20,341 nucleotides of DNA from a virus. The position numbers and the translations under genes were made by a program. Positions 1 through 6,700 of the stretch are shown here, piece after piece. The notes beneath the pieces were generated by a model. The model was not told the DNA's origin and did no database searches. It saw only the letters and a program-made list of their open reading frames with translations. Position 1 is the first letter of the stretch; every line of letters begins with the position of its first letter. Location of the stretch: positions 1 through 20,341 of IMG/VR virus record IMGVR_UViG_3300030012_003148; one strand, 5' to 3'.

Positions 1-320
1 AAGTCAGCTTTAGTTAAATTTGGAGTCTGATTCTTATCAACTTTCATAGTTCCATCTCCTCTTTTACGTGCTGCCTCTACGCCGAATGTACTAAGCACCC
101 CCGTCAGAATCGAAGCGGGGAAGGTGATATCCTTGGGTTCTGTGCTATACCCTGGAATGGTTATGTAGTTTAAGCTAACGATAAAACCGGACCACCCAAC
201 TACGACAAGCCTTACTATGACTGAGATAAAGGCTAATTGTTCCTCTTTATCATCTATGTTGTCTTTAATTTTTTGAAAGACGTTTTTCTTTTTAACATCT
301 TCTTGATTCTTGTCTGTCAT
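1..320 (-). CDS. Small membrane protein, holin-like, cut by the left edge
   Basis: I found this by reading the minus strand: ATG at 318-320 opens a frame with no stop to the window edge, giving 106 complete codons. The first 28 residues are charged (MTDKNQEDVKKKNVFQ...). Then comes a hydrophobic segment at about residues 29-52 (LAFISVIVRLVVVGWSGFIV) and a second, weaker one at about 67-84 (FPASILTGVLSTFGVEAA), followed by a basic, hydrophilic tail with AARKRGDG. A charged N-terminus, two short membrane helices and a charged tail fit a class II holin or another small phage inner-membrane protein; the holin role is inferred, not shown. It is divergent from the plus-strand gene at 391, with about 70 bases between them. 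The C-terminus lies outside the window. Confidence 0.75.
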   Translation of the reverse strand, partial: MTDKNQEDVKKKNVFQKIKDNIDDKEEQLAFISVIVRLVVVGWSGFIVSLNYITIPGYSTEPKDITFPASILTGVLSTFGVEAARKRGDGTMKVDKNQTPNLTKAD

Positions 321-390
321 TATTTAAGTGTGATACATAGTAAGTTTACCCTCATGTAATATTGAAATAGCCGTCAAAAAAGTAAGAAAA

Positions 391-888
391 ATGTGGAAAT
401 TAATTCCTTTGTTTTTGTTGGTGTCACTCCCAGTAAAAGCAGATATTACTCATAAATTATCCAGCAGTGTGCAACTCACTACAAACGCTGCAGCAACTCA
501 AGTTGAGAGGATTGGTACATCATATGCAGTTTCGGGATCAGGGGTTGATACAACATACACACCTACTGGTGGTAGTGCAGTTTCAGATGGTCTAGGATCT
601 CTTACCATAAGTAGTGGCGTTGGAGCAGTACCAAGCTTAGAAGTTACACAGAAAACAGCTGGTAATAGCTTCTCTTTTACGCAATCCTTTACACAAGGAG
701 ATGCGGTTGCTACAAGTGCTCCCAGTGTTGGAGCTGTGGGTAATTTCAGTAGTCAAACATCAACTGCAGCGGGATCAGCAGGTGACCTCGCCGGTACAAT
801 CACAACATCTGGCGCAGTAACACTAACTGGGGGTGGTGCTGGATCAAGTGCTATAGGGCAATTTGTTAGCGAAATTTCAGTAAAATGA
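391..888 (+). CDS. Exported Ser/Thr/Gly-rich protein with signal peptide
   Basis: The 165-residue protein starts with a short classical Sec signal peptide (MWKLIPLFLLVSLPVKA, cleavage expected before D18). The mature part is low-complexity and rich in Ser, Thr, Gly and Ala with no cysteine, and probably forms beta structure. No enzymatic motif is visible and I do not recognise a named family. It is the first of three consecutive plus-strand genes whose products all look exported, in a window otherwise coded on the minus strand. Its stop TGA overlaps an ATG (ATGA at 885-888) that opens a small alternative frame. There is no Shine-Dalgarno match in the AT-rich leader. Possible roles are an envelope-acting protein made late in infection or a virion surface protein; the sequence does not decide. 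Confidence 0.75.
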   Translation: MWKLIPLFLLVSLPVKADITHKLSSSVQLTTNAAATQVERIGTSYAVSGSGVDTTYTPTGGSAVSDGLGSLTISSGVGAVPSLEVTQKTAGNSFSFTQSFTQGDAVATSAPSVGAVGNFSSQTSTAAGSAGDLAGTITTSGAVTLTGGGAGSSAIGQFVSEISVK

Positions 889-1049
889 AATTAAACAATC
901 ATGCCTTTACTTGTAATACAGGAGATTCTCCAGTAATGATTGATGAGAACCATGAAAACCATCCAAAATGTGATACTTGTGGTCGCTGTAAGCAGCATGA
1001 ATGCCGCTGTTCAAGCCGTTCCCTTAGTGCCAAACTTTCAGACTGGTAG
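885..1049 (+). CDS. Possible 54-aa cysteine-rich ORF, coupled by ATGA
   Basis: The ATG at 885 overlaps the TGA of the preceding gene and opens 54 codons ending in TAG at 1047-1049. A second in-frame ATG at 936 lies 11 bases after AGGAG (920-924), a better Shine-Dalgarno spacing than that of the overlapping gene's own start at 943. The product carries CDTCGRCKQHECRC at about residues 29-42, a dense metal-ligand-like cluster. Against it: the cysteine codons arise where the frame of the overlapping valine-rich signal peptide (GTG/GTC/GTA codons) is read shifted, which by itself produces TGT. It may be a real overlapping small gene, a leader peptide that couples translation of the next gene, or chance. 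Confidence 0.25.
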   Translation: MKLNNHAFTCNTGDSPVMIDENHENHPKCDTCGRCKQHECRCSSRSLSAKLSDW

Positions 1050-1392
1050 TCTCACTAGTCACACTGAAACAACTTCTACCGTAACAGAAACAATAAACGT
1101 TATTGATTATCAAACTGGATGGCAGTACACTGTGACTGGGAACAATGTTTCGACGGATGCAAACAGCTTAGTTCCTCCAGCTCAGACTACGACGCAAACA
1201 GTTAATGGAGTTCAGTCATCTTGGACAAATTTAGATGGTTCAAATATGCCAAACTTCACTGTCACGGACTCTTCAAAACCGTGGCAACTAACTACAACTC
1301 TAAGCCAACCTGGATTAAAGACTCAGACAATAATTCAAAGAACAACAGAAATAAATTCAGTAACAGATACAGTATCAACATTCAGTCAATAA
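943..1392 (+). CDS. Exported Thr-rich protein with signal peptide
   Basis: About 149 residues. A TTG at 940 extends the frame by one codon, and a further ATG lies at 952. The start MKTIQNVILVVAVSSMNAAV... (from 952) is a typical Sec signal peptide with cleavage expected after VQA. The mature part is rich in Thr, Ser, Gln and Asn with no cysteine and many alternating polar/beta-branched residues, suggesting an extracellular or virion beta-structured protein. I recognise no catalytic motif or named family. It is the middle gene of the exported plus-strand trio. Its TAA stop (1390-1392) overlaps the region where the third gene's signal peptide begins in another frame. The nearest AGGAG is 18 bases from ATG 943, rather far, so translation may depend on coupling to the upstream frame. 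Confidence 0.7.
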   Translation: MRTMKTIQNVILVVAVSSMNAAVQAVPLVPNFQTGSLTSHTETTSTVTETINVIDYQTGWQYTVTGNNVSTDANSLVPPAQTTTQTVNGVQSSWTNLDGSNMPNFTVTDSSKPWQLTTTLSQPGLKTQTIIQRTTEINSVTDTVSTFSQ

Positions 1393-2072
1393 AATATTAT
1401 TTAGCAACCTTACTAAATATAATTTATTTATCTCCTACTATCGTTCGTGCATCTGATGTTGGGGGAGTTTCTGCAACTGCAAATCCAGTAGCAAATTCAT
1501 CCGGAAGTGTTACGAATCAAGCTATACAGGTGCTTCAGGGTCCTTACATAACTAATACTTATGGAAATGGTGTTCAGTGTCAAGGACCAACATTAAATAT
1601 CACCCCATTTCTTACGACCTCAAATTCTTGGAAGGAGCCATATGAGGCTTACTATAATGATCCTGTCTTTGATACCTCTGATTCAGATAATGATGGAGTT
1701 ATGGACAACCCAGGTACTATCCTTTACTACAAACCTACTAGGACAGGTCAGAAGGCTAATCATAATATTGGTTGGGGTATTTCAGCCACAATATCAATAC
1801 CTCTTTCTAAACGTCATAATGAGTCCTGTTTAACTGCAGCTTCGAGTCAGAATAAATTAACTCAACAATTAATTGCTAATAAAAGATTAGATTTTGAAAT
1901 GGCAAGATTAAAACATTGTGCCGAGCAGAAAAAACTTGGAGTGTCATTTCATCCTAATAGTCCCTCCTTTCAAATCTGTGCAGATATTGTTGTGACAAAT
2001 CCTCATGGTGTTATTCCGAATCATGAGCACGTACTTTCGTCAGAATCTTCGACTTCTTCAAATGAGCAGTAG
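1380..2072 (+). CDS. Exported protein with Ca-binding-type motif; start codon unclear
   Basis: The frame is open from ATG 1221, but the sequence before about 1380 is the shadow of the upstream gene. A signal peptide (IKYYLATLLNIIYLSPTIVRA, read from position 1389) begins exactly where the upstream gene stops, and no ATG, GTG or TTG lies close to it; only ATT at 1380 and ATA at 1389 (overlapping the TAA) are available. I place the start at ATT 1380, giving about 230 residues, with low certainty on that end. The mature protein has four cysteines, an acidic DSDNDGVMDNPG stretch like thrombospondin type-3 calcium-binding motifs, and a His-rich end (NPHGVIPNHEHV). I recall similar conserved proteins in cyanophages but know no function. 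Its 3' end overlaps the convergent minus-strand gene by 62 bases. Confidence 0.7.
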   Translation: MQSIKYYLATLLNIIYLSPTIVRASDVGGVSATANPVANSSGSVTNQAIQVLQGPYITNTYGNGVQCQGPTLNITPFLTTSNSWKEPYEAYYNDPVFDTSDSDNDGVMDNPGTILYYKPTRTGQKANHNIGWGISATISIPLSKRHNESCLTAASSQNKLTQQLIANKRLDFEMARLKHCAEQKKLGVSFHPNSPSFQICADIVVTNPHGVIPNHEHVLSSESSTSSNEQ

Positions 2073-2754
2073 TAGAAAATAATTTTTTTTCTTTTTTACC
2101 TGATAATTTTTGAATTTTTTTAATTAATTGTTTTATTAAAGGCTTTATTAACCTTAATAATGGTGTTGCTAAGGCAGCTGAAGCTGTTGCTACCACTGCA
2201 ATAGTTGCTGTAGTGCTTAATTGACTAACAGATGGAATATATTTTTGAATAGGAGTAGTGAATTCGTAATTTGTTATACAAGTTTTACCGTCAGAACTCA
2301 GAGAATGAGAAACGACGATCTCTCTTGCCTCTCCATTTCTTATATCTCCTACACGCAAGTCATTAGGGCCAGGGCAAGGTACAGTTTCTTGATTAGGTAT
2401 TTTAGGTATTTCATTTAACGGAGGTGTTGTAGATCCAGTATCAGGTGGTGGTGGTACAACAGGAACAGGTTCAGGCTTTACATATATTAAATTCTCTGGT
2501 TCATAATTTAAAGGTTCGAAACTAGGTGTAGCTCCATCACAAAGAATTATATTTTGATCATCTTCTTCTAAAAGTTTTTGTGATTTTTTGTTTGCAGGAT
2601 TATATTTAACACATCCTGGGACTTCAATAATTGGACTGCCTATTTGAAGGGTGACTGGCACCGTCGGAGGTAATATATTTAAAGACTTTATTTGTAAAAT
2701 ATTAGTTTTCGGTAAAAAAATATCCCCGATTTTTATGTCAGGGATATCAGGCAT
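2011..2754 (-). CDS. Proline-rich protein with C-terminal membrane segment
   Basis: 247 residues in three parts. Residues 1-78 are beta-rich with Cys48 and Cys72. Residues about 79-129 are proline-rich (VKPEPVPVVPPPPDTG) and probably extended. After a segment with Cys127 and Cys159, residues 181-203 are a hydrophobic helix (TATIAVVATASAALATPLL), followed by a strongly basic C-terminus. This is a tail-anchored layout with a long, stiff stalk, as expected for a protein that spans a periplasm; a spanin-like or membrane-penetrating role is an inference. The start codon shares a base with the upstream stop (TGATG), so it is translationally coupled to the 73-aa membrane protein. The last 62 bases overlap the convergent exported-protein gene. 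Confidence 0.72.
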   Translation of the reverse strand: MPDIPDIKIGDIFLPKTNILQIKSLNILPPTVPVTLQIGSPIIEVPGCVKYNPANKKSQKLLEEDDQNIILCDGATPSFEPLNYEPENLIYVKPEPVPVVPPPPDTGSTTPPLNEIPKIPNQETVPCPGPNDLRVGDIRNGEAREIVVSHSLSSDGKTCITNYEFTTPIQKYIPSVSQLSTTATIAVVATASAALATPLLRLIKPLIKQLIKKIQKLSGKKEKKLFSTTAHLKKSKILTKVRAHDSE

Positions 2755-2975
2755 CAGAGCTTAGGAACTCCTATTACAGGTCCAGTGGATTTTGGTAATT
2801 TAGGAATTGCATTATCTATTACATTTGGTAATAGATCACTTACAGATTCAATAACTTTATCTTGAACAGAGTTAATAATCTTATCTCTTTGTAAATAAAC
2901 AATTAAACCAGTACCTACTATACTAATAGAAACCAAACCTGAAGCTATTGCGATTGTGTTAATAATCTTTTGCAT
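2754..2975 (-). CDS. Small N-terminally anchored membrane protein
   Basis: 73 residues. A hydrophobic helix at residues 6-28 (NTIAIASGLVSISIVGTGLI) is followed by YLQRDK, then an amphipathic helix (INSVQDKVIESVSDLLPNVI) and a proline-containing end (PKLPKSTGPVIGVPKL). The PVIGVPK end resembles SPIIEVPG in the next gene (247 aa, residues 40-47), which hints at related or interacting segments. It lies two bases downstream of the coiled-coil gene and overlaps the 247-aa gene by one base (TGATG), so the three are probably made together. Holin, spanin partner or minor virion membrane protein are all possible; no family recognised. Confidence 0.68.
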   Translation of the reverse strand: MQKIINTIAIASGLVSISIVGTGLIVYLQRDKIINSVQDKVIESVSDLLPNVIDNAIPKLPKSTGPVIGVPKL

Positions 2976-2977
2976 AA

Positions 2978-3175
2978 TTAATTGTCTTCTTTATTACAAG
3001 TTTCATCAGAAGCAATTAAATTGATTATTTCTTGAAGAGCACCCATTTTTGCTTTCCAAGCATCTGAAATTTGTACTAACTCATTATTTTTAGCAGCATG
3101 CTGTTGCTCTAAAACTCCTATTTCGTTTCTCAGTTCTGTTTCTCTTTTTTTTAATTCGTCAAGATGATGAGACAT
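2978..3175 (-). CDS. Small coiled-coil protein
   Basis: 65 residues, predicted almost entirely as one coiled coil: LDELKKRETELRNEIGVLEQ and the following residues keep a heptad pattern to about residue 55, then a short acidic tail with one cysteine (DETCNKEDN). There is no membrane segment. It leads the three-gene set 3175 to 2011, separated by only two bases from the next gene. The start is preceded by an A-rich leader without a Shine-Dalgarno match. A rod-like adaptor, chaperone or oligomerisation factor for the neighbouring membrane proteins is plausible; function unknown. Confidence 0.68.
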   Translation of the reverse strand: MSHHLDELKKRETELRNEIGVLEQQHAAKNNELVQISDAWKAKMGALQEIINLIASDETCNKEDN

Positions 3176-3226
3176 GTTTTTTTTAATTCTTATTAAATTT
3201 TACATGAAAATTTTTAATTTGCAATT

Positions 3227-3754
3227 TTAAGAGCTAGTTACTGTCTCCCAAGCAGATCCATTATAAACTTGTAATTTATTTAAAGTTGTATTATAGATAA
3301 AAGCTCCTGAAACTAAACTTGATAAATTATTTCTCTGAGTAGTAGTTACTTTGGGGATAACCATAAAGCGAGAAGTAGCACTACCCACCGATGAAAAATC
3401 AGGTGCAATTTTTGAGCCTGCAATAGCAGCTGTACCACTTACACTTGCATTTGTCACAACTCCATCAGCTACTGATTGAGTATCAACTCCTTGTCCTAAC
3501 ATCAAGCCCCAAAAACTTAAACCTGCAGCTGGAGCCGTAGTAAATGTTATTTGATTTGATTGAATTGTATAATCAGTGTTTGGATTTTGAATTACCCCAC
3601 CTAAAGATATTAATATTCCATTAGCATTACCTGGATTTACTGCCAAAGTCTGAAATGTTAAATTAAATAATGTCGTGCTTCCATTGAAAGAACTTGATAT
3701 ATCATCTACTTCACGTCTTCTACCTAATGAAGGTTCAGTTCCTATGTAACCCAT
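3227..3754 (-). CDS. Small fiber-like protein sharing N-module with the giant fiber
   Basis: 175 residues. Residues 17-27 (DDISSSFNGST) and the following segment to about residue 87 (ILISLGGVIQNP..., Q..ITFTTAP, ...FWGLMLG) align with residues 18-93 of the adjacent 1496-aa fiber, so both carry the same N-terminal module, probably the piece that attaches to the virion. The middle (VTNASVSGTAAIAGSKI) is a repeat-like connector. The C-terminus (FIYNTTLNKLQVYNGSAWET) is a motif common at the ends of phage fiber proteins. A fiber subunit or short companion appendage is likely. The gene follows the giant fiber by 45 bases; its start is directly preceded by an AGTATTTA element. Confidence 0.75.
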   Translation of the reverse strand: MGYIGTEPSLGRRREVDDISSSFNGSTTLFNLTFQTLAVNPGNANGILISLGGVIQNPNTDYTIQSNQITFTTAPAAGLSFWGLMLGQGVDTQSVADGVVTNASVSGTAAIAGSKIAPDFSSVGSATSRFMVIPKVTTTQRNNLSSLVSGAFIYNTTLNKLQVYNGSAWETVTSS

Positions 3755-3799
3755 CTAAATACTATAATTTTTAATATAACTAGTTTAAAATGGGTAATT

Positions 3800-6700
3800 T
3801 TATGCAGCTTCAAGGGCTGTGACTTTTACTGATAATTCTTTTATTGCATTTAACATATGCCAGAAAATATCGTCAGTATGCAAAGATTTAATACCAGTAG
3901 AACAAGTAACAACAGTGCTTGGTAATACTTTTTCAGATTCTTGTGCAATTAAACCAGTTTGTATCCCTGTTTTATCTACAACAGCAGATTTAATAACATC
4001 TTTAAGTTCTGGGTTATCTGTAATTATTTCATCTTCTGTTTTATATTCAAAATTTCTTACCTGTAATTGGTTAATAATTGATAAACCAGTGTCGTAATTA
4101 ACTATATTTTTCTTGATTCTTTCATCAGATGTTGTATCAAAGTGACTCTCATTTGCTTCATTAAATGTTCCTAAATTACCACCTAAGAACATTTGCTGTT
4201 GACCTTTACCAGTTAAGCCAGTTCCAATTGTATATTCAAGGTCGACAGAACTAGAAGAAACATCAGTACCATGACCAATCAATACATTTTTGTCTCCACC
4301 ACCTATACTATCACCAGTTTGATAACCAATGCAAACATTATCTTCTGCTGACGTAGCATTTTGCATAGCTCTAACTCCAATGGCTACGTTAGCACCTGCA
4401 GTTGTAATGGTACTCATAGTATAATTTCCAAGCGCTACATTATTTAAAGCAGTAGTACTATTTATTAAAGCTTCACGTCCTAGGGCAGTATTATTGCTAC
4501 CAGTTGTGCATGCTTGTAAAGCACTGTCCCCAATAGCAGTGTTATCTCCTCCTGTTGTATTATTTTGTAATGCCTGAAAACCTACAGCCGTATTATCACC
4601 AGCAGTTGTGTTTGCACTTAAAGCTGAAGAACCTACAGCTACGTTCTGAATTCCAGTTGTGTTATTAGATAAAGCTGCCCGACCTACGGCAACATTATTA
4701 TCAGCAGTTGTGTTAACATTTAAAGCATTAACACCAATACCAATATTAAAGACACCAGTTGTGTTTGATTGTAGTGCGTCTTTACCAACGGCAACATTTT
4801 CAAAACCTGAAGTATTTTGACCTAAAGCATCTTTACCAATACCTACATTGTTATAGCCTGTAGTATTAGCATCTAAAGCTGAAGCACCTACAGCCGTATT
4901 TGATGCTCCAGTTGTGTTTAGAGTTAAAGCAAGCGCTCCTACAGCAGTATTATTGTTTGCAGTGGTATTTTTTAATAACGCATTAACACCGAGTCCAGTG
5001 TTATTAACTCCTGTTGTGTTATCACCTAAACAGTTATATCCCACAGCAGTATTATCACTTGCAGAAGTATTTGCATCTAATGCATTAGCTCCAACAGCTA
5101 CGTTTTTATCTCCAGTTGTGTTAGACATCAAGGCTTTATATCCTAAACCAGTGTTATTACTTGCTGTTGAGTTTGAAAATAAAGCACCCGAACCAAGAGC
5201 CGTATTTTGACTTCCAGTAGTGTTGGCGAACATTGCCCCACCAATAGTTCCAGCATGATTGTTACCTACTGCTGTGTTTGCAATTCCAGTTGTGTTGTTG
5301 TATAGAGCTTGAAATCCAACAGCGAGTAGACCAATACCAGTTGTATTACTAAATAAAGCTTGAGTACCTACAGCAGTTATTTCTCCTGTGGTAGTTGACT
5401 TTCCAGCTTGTGCACCAACAGCCGTATTGGAGTCTGCAGTAGTGTTATTTTGTAATGCTTGATAACCAAAACCAGAATTATTACCTCCAGATGTGTTTCC
5501 ACTTACTGCTCCAAAACCAAAAGCACTAAGATTTGCTCCTGTTGTATTTGTTGTTGCTGCTGCATAGCCTAGGGCTGTGTTTGAATGTCCAGTTGTGTTT
5601 GCTTTTAAAGAATCTTTTCCAACGGCAGTATTATTTGATGCCGTAGTGTTAGCTACAAGTGAATCATGTCCTACCGCAGTATTATTAGATCCTGTAGTAT
5701 TTCCTGAAAGTGCAACATATCCAAGAGCTGTGTTGTTAGAAGCAGTTGTATTGTCATCCAAAGCATTAGCACCTACGGCTGTGTTCTCTGCTCCAGTTGT
5801 GTTTGCACTTAGAGCTTCTTGTCCTACAGCTGTATTTGCATCTGCTGTTGTATTTGCATCTAAGGCTAAAGTTCCAACAGCTACGTTTGCTCCTCCAGTT
5901 GTGTTTAAAAGTAATGAGTTATATCCAACAGCAACATTATTAGAGGCTGTGGTATTTGAACCTAAGGCTGATCTACCACAAGCTGTATTGTTATTTCCAG
6001 TAGTGTTTGCATCTAAAGCAATAGCACCAAAGGCAGCATTCTCTGTGCCAGTGGTATTTAATAGCATTGCATTTTGTCCGACAGCAGTATTAGCAGATCC
6101 AGTTGTGTTTGCTTCTAAAGCATTAGCACCTATAGCAGTGTTATTATTAGCCGTTGTATTATTTCTTAAAGAATCCGTACCTACAGCAGTGTTTAATGTT
6201 CCTGTTGTGTTAGCACTTAGAGCAACAATACCCATTGCTACGTTGTTAGATGCTGTTGTATTAGCAGATAAAGAATTGGTACCAACCGCTACATTATTAT
6301 TTCCTGTAGTATTTGCATCTAACGCGGCTTTACCTAAAGCTACGTTTGAATCTCCAGTTGTATTAGACAATAATGCGTCGTGACCGACTGCTACGTTGTC
6401 ATCACCCTCTGTGCTTACCTCCATAGCAGAATCACCTATGGCGATATTTCTTGATCCTGTCGTGTTATCTTCAAAAACCTCATAACCTATTGCTACGTTT
6501 GAAGATCCTGTAGTATTTAACTCTGCTGCTCTAGCTCCAATAGCTACATTTCGGTGTCCAGTTGTGTTTGTTTTTAAAGCTTCATCTCCTATTGCCACAT
6601 TATTAGACGCAGTTGTACTTGCAATTAAAGCACTTCTTCCAATTGCTACGTTTTTTTCTCCAGTTGTATTTGTCCCTAAAGCATTATTACCAACAGCAGT

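Noticed and set aside
1221-1379. 56-residue N-terminal extension of the third exported protein from ATG 1221
   Set aside because: It overlaps the coding frame of the second exported protein and precedes a well-formed signal peptide, so it is more likely a shadow; kept only as an alternative start.
1642-1833. 63-codon plus-strand frame inside the third exported-protein gene
   Set aside because: Shadow frame with no ribosome site; the main frame has clear signal peptide and motif structure.
2221-2418. 65-codon plus-strand frame opposite the 247-aa gene
   Set aside because: Antisense to a gene with coherent domain structure; no ribosome site or recognisable product.
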